Shown here: one piece after another, positions 1-11,200 of the stretch
How positions within the stretch are numbered: the first letter of the stretch is position 1
How the letters are laid out: every line of letters begins with the position of its first letter
Assembly: GCF_003201195.1 (NCBI RefSeq)
Contig: NZ_QICQ01000019.1
Coordinates: 1 to 52,663 of the forward strand
Length of the DNA stretch: 52,663 bases
Source: Nitrosomonas eutropha
GTDB lineage: Bacteria > Pseudomonadota > Gammaproteobacteria > Burkholderiales > Nitrosomonadaceae
Reading direction: 5' to 3'
Made by a program: the position numbers and the translations under genes
Notes under the pieces: model-generated
Seen by the model: only the letters and a program-made list of their open reading frames with translations
What the model was told of the DNA's origin: nothing
The model's database searches: none

Positions 1-354
1 GGCAATCCCAATGCTGCTGCTCGCGGGCCCACTCAGTTCGTGCCTGACGTACGTCTGTGCGCGATTGCTCGCTGGCGTGCAGGGTTTTTTTTAAACTCAA
101 CCCCCATCGACAAGCGTTAGATCCGGCGTGGCTTCTATCCATTGCCGAATCTGCGCTTCCTTGTGCGCAATGCGGGATCGCCGATAACCTCCCATCGGCA
201 AACTATGGCGCTGGCCTTCTTCTTTCCATCGCTTGCGTACCTGATACACCCACATGCGACTCACCTCAAAGCGCCGGGCAATTGCCGTTGGACCTTCGCC
301 ACGATCCAACGCACCCAGAATGCGATCCCGAAGATCTTGTGAATAGGCATGCAT
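1..354 (-). pseudogene. IS630-family transposase remnant, cut by the window edge
   Basis: Reading leftwards from an ATG at 354, the first reading frame starts MHAYSQDLRDRI and carries a helix-turn-helix segment (IARRFEVSRMWVYQVRKRW), as in the N-terminal DNA-binding part of IS630-family transposases. It ends at a premature stop near position 97. The remaining bases to position 1 read, in another frame, KKTLHASEQSRTDVRQAR, the usual start of the second half of such transposases. About 30 residues that normally join the two parts are missing, so I read this as an internal deletion with a frame change, and the element as dead. The catalytic DDE part would lie left of the window. Terminal repeats were not identified. 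Confidence 0.8.
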
Positions 355-574
355 AACCTTCCCCATCAGTTGTAATAGAGAATAGTCTATTGCATGCATA
401 TATTTAAATCAAAAATGCTCTAAGCTTTCTTGCTGCGTTTTTGCCTTTATCCTCTTTTTGAACAGGTTCTAAGATAGACCCGCATATCCTAGGACTAAAC
501 AGATCGTACATTTGATTACAACTCTTCCGAGTTATACAAAAAGTAGGCCTTTTATGCTATATTTCTGGCTGGCC

Positions 575-612
575 ACATCTTATTTGTTAATGTGAATTAA
601 TAAATAAGATGT
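575..612. repeat. Long perfect hairpin with GTGA loop
   Basis: The arm at 575-591 pairs with 596-612 over 17 positions, with a single G-T wobble, closing on a four-base GTGA loop (a GNRA tetraloop if transcribed). It lies 56 bases before the start of the small membrane peptide at 669. The arms are A/T-rich and no clean T-run follows on either side, so it is not a typical intrinsic terminator. It could be an mRNA-stabilising 5' structure, an operator for a dimeric regulator, or an insertion-sequence end. The structure is seen directly; the role is not known. Confidence 0.75.
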
Positions 613-668
613 AAATTCAATTCATCATCGTTTCATTTCTAATGCATACGATAAAGGAGTTATGAAAA

Positions 669-797
669 ATGAGTACAGTGGAAAAAGACAGCGATATTGA
701 TACCACCAAGAATATGTTATTTGCCGGTGTATTTTTATTGGTGCTATTAGCTGGATGTGCTGCACTAGCCGTGCATCTTACGCCTGTTGTGAACTAA
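669..797 (+). CDS. Small single-pass membrane protein, 42 aa
   Basis: An ATG at 669 is preceded by AAGGAG at about the right distance and opens a 42-codon frame ending in TAA at 795-797. The N-terminal 15 residues are polar and acidic (STVEKDSDIDTTKN). A hydrophobic stretch of about 22 residues follows (from MLFAGVF to ALAVHL), with a short tail ending TPVVN. This predicts one membrane helix. I do not recognise the family. Size and layout resemble small accessory subunits of respiratory complexes, but nothing in the sequence ties it to one. It stands alone between an IS630 relic and an IS5 relic, with a strong hairpin upstream. The clear ribosome binding site is the main argument that it is real. 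Confidence 0.6.
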   Translation: MSTVEKDSDIDTTKNMLFAGVFLLVLLAGCAALAVHLTPVVN

Positions 798-1201
798 CTT
801 TTTGACAACTGCATAACACGATATTTCGCTGCTGTGTTGGTTATACCTATACACTATCCCCTCCAGCTTTCCTGCGGCGGGGATGGATTGCAATAATAAG
901 AACAGTTTATTCCGTAATAACTTTATCTTGATCTATCTCGCGTTCAATCATTAACCAGTTCTGTTTCTTTCAGCAACTTGGTTTAATTATCCAGATTTTA
1001 CTTCAGTTTCATCGTTTATTTCCATATTTATTGGGAAGAAAAATTCTTTTTAAGAATTCTGATTATTTGTTTGTGAGACGGCCGTTTCCCGGGTGGGCCG
1101 GTAAATTTACAGTAGGAAGATTCCTGCACCACTTCCCCACGTTAGCCAAATAAACAACTAAACTGGCGAAAGGTAAAAGGTGAGAGGAGTAGAAGATACA
1201 G
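798..1201. other. Intergenic, no gene seen
   Basis: No reading frame with a convincing start or recognisable product. A short inverted repeat (ATCCCC with GGGGAT, around 857-886) after the small membrane protein could be a weak terminator, but it has no T-run. The right part leads into the IS5-type relic; a left inverted repeat of that element was not recognised. Confidence 0.4.
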
Positions 1202-1350
1202 ATGAATTTTGGATCCCTGGAACTGGCGCAACGTGCGAAACAAAACAACGTACTGATGAAGATTGACGCGCTGACTGACTAGGGAGCGTTACGTCTGATG
1301 CTTACTGGTTTATACAAGCGCGAGCTATCAAATGGTGAAGGACAGTGAGT
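1202..1350 (+). pseudogene. IS5-type transposase remnant, N-terminal part
   Basis: An ATG at 1202, with GGAG upstream, begins MNFGSLELAQRAK and continues to a TAG near 1280. The same frame then continues ALRLMLTGLYKRELSNG, which matches the usual N-terminal layout of IS5-group transposases (a phrase such as 'L-R-x-M-L-x-G-L-Y-x-R-E'). The TAG replaces the expected Trp codon. The piece is interrupted at about 1350 by an IS3-type sequence. Its likely C-terminal counterpart is at 1808-2103. Confidence 0.6.
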
Positions 1351-1408
1351 GGTCTAATTTATCCGGGCACCTCGATAGGTGGAAAATCCACCAGCCGATG
1401 AGTTTTAC

Positions 1409-1800
1409 ATGAAAAAGCAACGCAGGCAATTTGATACCAGCTTCAAACTAGAAATCGTACGTATGATTAAGGAACAGGGGCTGAGCATAGCCCACATCAG
1501 TGAAGCATGAGTATCGGTCAGAGTGCCTCCGTCGCTGGGTAACTTAATATGAATCAGAACAAAGTGGGAATCCTGGCATCGGCATCCGCTCACTGCCGAA
1601 CAGCAACTTATCCGCCAGCTTGAGCAGGAAAACCGGCAACTGAAGATGGATGTCGATATCTTAAAAAGCGTCAGCCTTCTTTGCCCGGCAACTGAAATGA
1701 GCTACCAGCTCGTCAAACCAGTTACAAAAGAAGGCAATCTCTGTTGCCCGTAGTTGTCGCCTCCTGGAGGTAAGCCACTCGGGCTATTATGAGACGCTAG
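1409..1800 (+). pseudogene. IS3-family transposase remnant (OrfA and start of OrfB)
   Basis: The frame from 1409 reads MKKQRRQFDTSFKLEIVRM, a standard IS3-family OrfA start, and stops at a TGA near 1508. The OrfA signature continues in shifted frames: RWVT-stop-YESEQSGNPG, then the leucine-zipper-like region LIRQLEQENRQLKMDVDILK. From 1697 an OrfB-like start (MSYQLVKPV) with several lesions runs to the GYYE-like motif near 1790. Several stops and frameshifts mean neither product can be made. The catalytic part of OrfB is missing. It sits between the two halves of an IS5-type relic, so it is a nested insertion later truncated. Confidence 0.75.
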
Positions 1801-1807
1801 GCAGGCT

Positions 1808-2103
1808 ATGTGTGATTGCGGTCATTGTGGCAAGCATGAAGTTAACGGAACCCGTATCGTACTACCGGACAAGATCCTCAAACAGGATAACCGTTACCAG
1901 CGAGACAAAAAGCGCAAGCAATGCAAAAGACATGCAGCCATTGAACCCATCATTGGTCATTTAGAAGCAGATTACCGAATGGCGAAAAATTACCTGAAGG
2001 CGCTATTGGTGATCACATCAACCTCTTGATGGCCGCTTGCGCCTGGAATCTGAAACAATGGCTACTGGCCATTTTTTTTGCCGTTTTCTCATACGGAAAA
2101 TAA
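1808..2103 (+). pseudogene. IS5-type transposase remnant, C-terminal part
   Basis: The frame contains VNGTRIVLPDK, QDNRYQRDKKRK and AAIEPIIGHLEADYRMAKNYLK, the characteristic C-terminal end of an IS5/IS1182-type DDE transposase including its conserved glutamate region. A one-base deletion after NYLK (near 2000) moves the expected ending (GDHINLLMAACAWNLKQW) into another frame, which ends at TAA 2101-2103. The bases around 2210-2227 (TTTTTCAGGGGCGACTA) look like the right terminal repeat of such an element. This is probably the other half of the relic at 1202-1350. Confidence 0.75.
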
Positions 2104-2248
2104 AAAAATCATCCCAATCTTCTGATAAAAACCTCAGTTCATGCGAATTGATCCGAATGAACAATAGAAAATCAGATTTGATTCCAAAAACTGCAATCAG
2201 TAGCGAGAGTTTTTCAGGGGCGACTAGTTAATATTGGCCTCATTCTAC

Positions 2249-5200
2249 TCAATTATCTGCCTGATCATCAGTGTCGCTGGGCGGGGTTACGATGTTTACT
2301 TCGGCCGTATGATCCTGACGATCGTCAATTAGCGGAATAGTTTTGTCGGATTGTTCGATGCCATCCACCGTAACGCGCATTACACTGCTTTGTGGAGCAT
2401 TGCCAGTATCCGTCGTTTGCGACACGGTAATATGATAGACAGTTTCCCGATACCGATAATATAGTTTAAACGCTTGCCAGGATGCGGGCAGACAGGGATC
2501 AAAATAGAGTTTATCCACGTCTAGTCGTAAGCCAAGCAGAGACTCCACAATCAACCGGTACATCAAGCCAGCAGAACCCGTATACCAGCTCCACCCCCCA
2601 CGACCGATGTGTGGTGAGACCGCGTAGATATCGGCAGTCATGACATAGGGCTCGACTTTGTAAATCGCCACATCTGTTGCTGATTTTCCATGATTCACGG
2701 GATTAATCATGTCCATCAATTCCCATGCACGCTGGTTGTCGCCCAAGGCCGCGACCGCCATGACGACCCAGATAGCAGCATGAGTGTACTGCCCTCCGTT
2801 TTCGCGCACACCAGGAACATAACCTTTAATATAGCCCGGATCCAGATCGGATGTGTCGAACGGCGGATCAAAAAGCTGAATCAGCGCATGATCGTGCCGT
2901 ACCAGTCGCTCATAGACGACGTCCATACTCTTGCGTGAACGTATAGGGTCTCCTGCGCCGGAGAGGACCGACCAGCTTTGTGAGATTGAGTCGATCTGAC
3001 ATTCTGTGTTGCTCGCCGATCCCAGTGGGGTGCCGTCGTCGAAGTATGCACGGCGGTACCAGGCACCATCCCAGGCATTTTGCTCGATGCGTTGGCGCAG
3101 TTGTTCAGCTTCGTTCCGACATTGTTCGGCAAAAGGCATGTCATCCTTCTGCTGTGCTAGCTCAGCGAAGCGCATCAATACTTCGTACAGGAAGAAGGCG
3201 AGCCAGACACTTTCACCCTTGCCGTGCAAGCCTACTAGGTTCATGCCGTCGTTCCAGTCTCCGGAACCGATCAGCGGCAGGCCATGCTCACCAAATTTCA
3301 AGCCATGCCAAATAGCACGCGCACAGTGTTGGTACAAACTGGCTGATTCGGTCGAACGTCCTGGCAGATCGTAATATGAGTCATCCTCAGGGCCAACCGG
3401 GCGGCCTTCGAGAAAGGGAACGGATTCATCCAGCACACCCATATCACCGGTACTCAATACATAACGACATACTGCCAGCGGTAGCCAGAGATAATCGTCT
3501 GAACAACGGGTGCGTACGCCACGACCTGATGGTGGATGCCACCAGTGCAGCACATCACCTTCCACAAACTGCTGCGCTGCACACAGCAGCAATTGCTCAC
3601 GCACGCGTTTTGGCTCAGCGTGGATTAGCGCCATCACATCTTGCAACTGGTCACGGAAACCAAAGGCACCACTTGATTGGTAATAACCACTGCGTCCCCA
3701 CAAGCGACAGGCAAGTGTTTGGTAGATAAGCCATCCATTGGCGAGCACGTTGAGAGACGGATCTGGGGTTTCCACCTGGACTGCGCCAAGAGTGTGGTTC
3801 CAGTATTGCCATACCGCCTCGAGTGCAGTGTGCGCGGCTGTTGATCCGCGAAAACGATGCACCAGACTGCGCGCATCTTCGGCCCCACGCCTACCGGCCT
3901 GCCCCAGGCGGAAAATAACTTCACGTTCTTCTCCGTCTGCCAAGTCGAAACTTACCTGGATCGCAGCACAAGGATCTAATGCTGCCCCCACCTTACCGGA
4001 AAGACGTGTGCGCGCCATGGCAGCCGGATTTCTGAGTGACCCGTTACGTCCAATGAACTCGGCGCGGTCGCAACTGATTGAGCGATTGACTCCATCCACA
4101 TCAAAGAAGGCAATTCGACCAACGAATTCCATATTGTAAGGATTGTGTGCGAACACCGCACCACTGCCAGGATCTACTTCCGTGGTCACATGCATGATTG
4201 ATTTTGACCGCAAACCGCCCAGCACCCATTCTACATAGCCAGTTGCAGAGAGTCGGCGTGGCCGACCGGATACATTACGTATTTTCAATACCGAGAATTT
4301 GACTGCAGCATCTATAGCCACATATACCCACAGCTCTGAGACGATGCCTCCTTCAGTATATTCGAACACACTGTAGCCAAATCCGTGCCGGCTGACATAC
4401 GGATTTGCGCCACGGCAGGGCAGAGGTGTAGGTGACCAAAAATGGCCACTCTCTTCATCACGTAGATAAAAGGCTTCTCCACCTGTATCAGACACCGGAT
4501 CATTGTGCCAAGGTGTAAGACGGAACTCGTGTGCATTTTCGCTCCAGGTATAGCCTTGGCCACTCTCGGAGATAACCGTGCCAAAATGTGGATTTGCCAA
4601 CACATTTACCCATGGTGCTGGCGTCATCTGCGTAGCTGTGGTCGTTATGACGTATTCTCGCCCGTCCCGCGTGAACCCGCCCAGTCCGTTGTGCAGAATA
4701 AGATCACGTGGCGGCAATGGGCTACTGTTAGGGGGATCTGCACGGTAGCTTTGACTCGGCCGAAAGCGCGGTATCCGTACATCCCCGATGTTGCGGCGGT
4801 TGATCTGTTCTGCCAGCGTTCCTCGGGTATCTGTTATGATCACTCGTGCAACGGATTGGAATAGAATATGGTCTTCGTTCGATATCTGCTCCGTGCGTCG
4901 CACGAAGATGCCGCCTGGTTGATCGATGACGTGCGCCTCGGTACTCGCCGCAATTAAACCGATGATTTGGTCTTGGAGCAATTGCCGGTAACCGGCGCGA
5001 TCTTCATTCCAGATCACTAGATCCACTGCCAACCCTTTTAAACGCCAGTAGGCGTGAGCCTGAACCAATTGACGCACTAATTGTATATTGGCTACATCAC
5101 CAATCTGTAGCAGGACGATAGGTAAATCTCCAGAAATGGCGTAGCCCCATAAATCGGATTGCCCACGACGATTCTGCATCAAAATGCTGGCTTCAGCGCG

Positions 5201-8200
5201 CAGTAAACTATTGGTATAAAGAATAGAGTTGGCCAGATGTCCGTAAAGTTGTGCGTCAGCTTCACTTGCATTGAGTTGGCGTAACGCTACTTGGGCATGT
5301 GTCCAAGCAACATTAAAGACACGATCCGCAAGTCGCTTGTCTTGATATCTCCCAATCAGACTTATAGCGTCAGCACGCGTCTCTCCTATGCCGCTCACTA
5401 TATCCAGGGTAATCGTTTGCTCCGGGCCGAGTGTAATGGCATGACGAATAGCGACAATCGGATCCAGCACCGAACCCTGGCTGCCAGAAAGCATTCCTGA
5501 GGATGTGCTGCTTAACGCTTGCGGATCGGCTGCAGTGTGACCGCGGCCAATGAATTGCATTCGATCCGTCTCATAAGAAATGGCATTGACATCCACTCCA
5601 TGCGTTGTCATCATGTGAAACATCCAGGATGTTTGCTCGGTAGCTGAGCGCGGCCGGCGCGTGCAAAGTATTGCCTGATATTTCTCATCAATTTCGGTCT
5701 GCACGAACAGCTTACTGAAAGCTGGATGCAGCATATCTGCAACGGGTACAGCGAGCACAACTTCCGCGTAACTCGTCGCTGTGATGGTGCGGGAAGTATG
5801 GGCACGATTAGTAATGCGCACACGGCGCAGTTCGATATCGTCTTCTGGTGACACTACGATCTCAGTATAGGTTTCAAAATCGCCATCGCCTATAAAATCA
5901 CGGCGGCGAAATTCAGCGCGTCCCTCGGAGAAAATCACCTCGTAATGCTGCGGCTGTTTCAGTGTTGGTTGATAGGTAGTTGACCAGATTTCACCACTGC
6001 TTTCGTCACGCAGATAACAGAACGATCCCCAATTATCGCAAGTTGTATCTTCGCGCCAACGTGTGACGGCAAGATCTTTCCAACGGCTATAGCCACCACC
6101 AGCGTGGGTAACCATTACATGATAACGTCCGTTGGATAACAATTGAACTTCCGGTAGAGGCGTTCTGACATTGCTGAAAATGCGAATCGGAGCTTCTGCA
6201 ATACGAGCAGCCAGCTGGATATTGGAAAACTGGGTCGTGCGGGGAAAGAATGTCGTAGCTTTGGGAATTCGCTCTTGAAGAAGCAGTAAAGTCGCTTGGA
6301 ATAATGGTTCTGATTCGAAGCGTTTCTGCATCGGGCGATTCAGCAGTAGATAGGCCAGGGAGAGCAGGCTCATTCCCTGATGGTGAGCCATATAAGATCG
6401 TACTATTGTGCTTAATTCCCCGCGCCGCTGACGTGATGGCGTATAGTCGATCGCTTCGTAAAAGCCGAATTTACCTTCCAGTCCTTGTGCAACAAGTTGC
6501 TGTAGATTCAGGCACGCTGCCTTGGGTGTTATCATCAGCGCCAGCAGGGTAGCATAAGGAGCAACGACCAGGTCATCAGCGAGTCCGCGTTTGAGTCCCA
6601 GGCCAGGCACACCAAATGCTCGATACTGATAATTGAGATGAGCGTCGACTAGGTTATAGCCGGATTCCGACATGCCCCATGGCACGCCTCGTTGCCGTCC
6701 ATACTCAATCTGCCGTGCTACCGATGCTTTATAGGTCTGGTCAAGCAATGTGTTTTCAAAGGTTGGCATTACCAGGAGTGGCATCAGATACTCAAACATC
6801 GATCCACTCCACGATAAAAGCACGGGTTTGCCACCAGCAGTTGTAAGCAAACGCCCTAAGGCAAACCAGCTCTCTTGCGGCACTTGTCCCTGTGCAATTG
6901 CAACAAAATTGATTAATCTCGCTTCCGAAGCCAGCAAATCGTAGTAACCTGCATCTCGTCGCAACTCATCCACGTTGTACCCAATTGCCAGTAAACGGGA
7001 TGATTTATCATATAGGAAGTCATATGCCATGCATGCGAATTCACCCGATTGCATGGCAAGTTGCTCGATGGTCGCAATTCGCTCAGTGGCACGATGACAC
7101 GCTTGTGTGATGCAGTGCCAGTACTCACGTAGCCATGCATGTTCCGCGGATGTCAAAGTATTCGTAAGGGAGGTTTCAAGTCGTTGTTCGATTGCTGGCA
7201 GCAATTTATTTCCGATATTTTCCAATTCTCGTAACGTTGGAATCTCGGTGATATCAAGGTTGTTGTCGAGCCCACTCGGTGCGACTGGCAACGCCAGCCA
7301 GGGGGCCAGAAAGGTTAGTTCGTCGAAGGCTGCGCGGCATTGCCGGACCAGCGCATATGACCACCAAACCATGTCACTCTCAGAAGTTGTATCGGAAATG
7401 ATGGCGCTGGTGTGATCCAAGGTGGGGTTGTCCATGAGATGCTTGTCTATCACCAGGTACCCCCCAGCTTCGGCGAGTGGTTGCTTCTTACGGGTTGATA
7501 TAAGCGCATTCTCTGTTTGAGAGGGCTGTTGCGTGGCAGTCGTAATGCTGCCGGCAAACGCTTCTGCACGTTTCACCAACTGGCCGAGGCATTGCCGTGC
7601 AAGTGTGAGTGTAGTAGGTGGGGCGCTGCATGCGGAATCGATATCTTTCCGTAATGCGATGAGCAGATCCGAGCGAGTATTTCCTGCTGCATCCAACAGA
7701 ATTCCAAGTGTGTCGTGGAGTCCATGGAACCAGCGTACATCAAAGATTTTTTCGTCGGCAAGCGTAAGCAAACCTGACCGCAAGGTCAACAGATGACCCG
7801 CCAGGTTTCCACTATCCACTGTTGAAACATAAAATGGATGTAGTGGTTTCAATGATCGCGTGTCATACCAGTTGTAAAAATGACCGCAATATCGTTCCAG
7901 TGTTTGCATGGTATTGAAGGTATGTGTCGTACGCTCAATTAGCTGCCCGGCTGCTAGGTAACCGAAGTCATAAGCGGATAAATTCGCGAGTAGTGCCATC
8001 CCGATATTAGTTGGTGAGGTACGGTGTGTAACAGCAACACCATGATGTTCCTGATAATTATCCGGCGGCAGCCAATGGTCTTCTGGCCCGACAAAAGTCT
8101 CAAAAAATGCCCAGGTTTTGCGAGAAATCTTGCGCAAAAAGATAGTTTGTTTAGCTGTCAGCTGTGTCTCACCTCGTGTGAGTGGCTGTCCGGTCCACCA

Positions 8201-11200
8201 GATAAGCATAGGTGAACCTAACCACAGCAGTAGAATGGGTCCCGCTACTACAAGTGCAGTGGGTTTGAATAGCAGCAGGTAGAGGGTTGTAGCAATAGCG
8301 ATCAGTGGAGCAATCCACATTGCGCGCGATATGGCGGTGAAGCCTGTGTGGCTGCTGCGTGCGACTTCGCCTGATGGATTCCATTCGAGCAGCCGTTTGT
8401 GAGTAAATGACATACGCCACACCGTACGCATGATTGCATCTAAGCTGAACCAGGCTTCAAAGGGAAGACATGCTAAAGTAACGGCTCCTTGCGCCAGGCG
8501 TTGGCTGGCCGTGTCGAGTGACGCAGCAAAATGTTGATATAACGATCCCTCTTCTGGCTTGCGAAAGATTTCCACAACCAATTCTACTAAGGGTGAAATC
8601 AAGAGTGTACCAATCACGGCCAAGGTCCAGAACCAGGGTGAAGCCAACACTACCCAACCTAATAATAGCAGCAGCAGTAACGCAATCGGTACGAGGCTGC
8701 GCCGCAGATTGTCGAACAGTTTCCATTGCGACAAACGCGAGAGAGGGTTTTTTGGTCGATGCTTACCAGGACCTGGAACATGTGGCAGCAACCAGCCCAG
8801 TAATTGCCAATCGCCCCGTATCCAGCGATGACGGCGGCTCACATCCACAAGGTAGTGTGCAGGGTAATCTTCGTATACATGTACATCACTCAACAAACCA
8901 GAGCGCACGTAACATCCTTCCAGCAAGTCGTGACTGAGAATCCGGTTCTCGGGAAAGCGCTCATTCAATGTTCGTTCGAACGCATCTACATCATAAATGC
9001 CTTTGCCAATGAAAGAGCCCTCGCCGAATACATCCTGGTAGACATCCGAGATGACGCCGGTGTAGGGGTCGATACCCGCCTCACCACCATGTAATCGTGC
9101 ATAACGCGAGCAATTAGTGCTCTCCAGGCTCACGCTGACGCGCGGCTGAAGAATGCCGTAGCCTTCACATACAAGTTCTCGCGTCTTATTGTAGCGGGGG
9201 CGGTTCAGTGGGTGGGACATGGCAGCTACAAGCTGCCATGCAACATCGCGCGGTAACCGTGTATCCGTATCCAGGGTGATAACATATTTTATATTTGTGA
9301 GACAAGAGGTATTACCAACGATACGTGAAAAGCGTTTATCGACATTACTATGTGTTTTATCGCGCAACAATGCATTTAGATCGGCAAGTTTGCCGCGTTT
9401 GCGCTCATAACCCATCCAGATAAGCGCTTGTGGATTCCAGCGGCGCGGGCGATGAAAAAGAAAGAAAATACTCTTTTCTGCAGTACCATATTTTGCATTA
9501 AGTGTCTCGATTCGCGCCTGAGTCAGCTGCAGCAAAGGCTCGTCTTCGGGTAGCGTTTCTTCATGTGCGTCGTGAAAATCAGTCAAAAGACCAAAATAGA
9601 GGTTTTTATCTTGGTTCGCTAAAAAATGCACCTCCAGCACTTCAACTAAGTCGTTGACGCTTTGCGAATTAGTAAGCATGCTCGGCACGATGACTAGTGT
9701 CCGAGATTGCGCGGGGATGCCCGTAGAGAAATCCATGCGTGGCAGCAAATGTGGGGTCACAAACAAGGTTGCTAACCAATTCACCAGGGTGAGTGCTAAC
9801 TGGCTCGTGGGTAATAATGCGAATATACCGATCAACAGCAAGAATTCATCCGACACGTCTTGAGTATGCGCGATGGCTACTAGGCCGGTGCTGAACAGCA
9901 GTGTCAGGAGTGTGATCAAACCGAGGTACACGTGTAATGTATACTTCGCCCCCATTTTCATGAGTGTTTTAGCGATAGAGAAGCGTACTTGTGCTTTTGT
10001 TTCAAGCTCGTGCAAGCCCCGATCGATCAGATAGAAACCCACATGCGCCATGCGTTCTTCACCATCCGGATGTGCTGCCTGAGCCTCATGTGCAAGTTGG
10101 ACCGCACTTCGCGCTACCTCGGCTTCGGTAAGGGAACTCCGCTTTGCAATCTTTTCGACTGTATGACGATAGTGGTCACGGGTGGAAAAATCCATCTTGC
10201 CATAGGTACCGTCCGGATCTTCCCTCAATGTTTGCTCGACAATACTCATGCTTTCGACAAACTCGCGCCAATCCATTCCCCCCAGAAGACGTAGGCTGCT
10301 GATGCTGTGACTAATGGAAACCTGGTCAGCAGCCTGATGTTGATTTCCTGACTGGATAACCTGCTCGATAGTCAGCCCTGACTCGGAAAGCACCTGTTTG
10401 ATCCAAGATAATGGTAGTGTTAGAGCAAGACCATGCCCTTGCAGTCGGCGCGTAAGTTCTGATACGAATGGTATTGACATTGGAGGTTGCGAGCGCGCCA
10501 TGTCTGCAATTATCAGCACCAGGTTCTTCGGATCTGTCTCCGCGGCCGTTACCATTCGATCGGCCCATATGTTGGCAAGATCGCTGTCAACTCTATTAGC
10601 GGCGATGCGAATGGCAACGCGTCGCAGGTTCTCAATTAAGGCCAGTCGCAGCATGGTGGGAATGGCCCATAATTCACCTAAATTAAGCACACTAACTGTT
10701 TGATAAGCCGAGACAAAACGACTGAGACTTTCCGAGTCTACCCGCCCATCCCCGTGCGAAATGATTTCTAGTGCAATATCATAGACACGCGGCAATCCTG
10801 CCGAAGAGCCATTCAATAATCGGGGCAATCCACGGTGGTAGCCTTTAGGCATATGGCGCCTGGCAATGCGGATATGTTCTTCGACAAGATAGAAGTTATC
10901 AAGCAACCATTCACTGGCCGGTGTGATCTGTTGGTTGGCTTTTACCGCTGCCGTAAGTCGACTGCAGACATTGATTAAGATCGCTTCATTTTCGGCTAGG
11001 CGCTGTATCAACTGATTCTGCGAGCGCCCCTGTGACAATTTATGCATGGCCGCAAGACGCCTGCCGCGTTGTTCCATCTGCTCAACACTGAGCAATTCTA
11101 AACGTAGCGGCAACTCATTAAAGGCATCCTTCAGTGGAATACCACCACCCAAATAGACGCTCCATCGGCGCAGATATCGGAGGATATAGTTACTATTGGT

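Noticed and set aside
2690..10703. Many frames of 60-140 codons within the glucan synthase gene on both strands
   Set aside because: They are shadows of a single long conserved coding region and none has a recognisable product.
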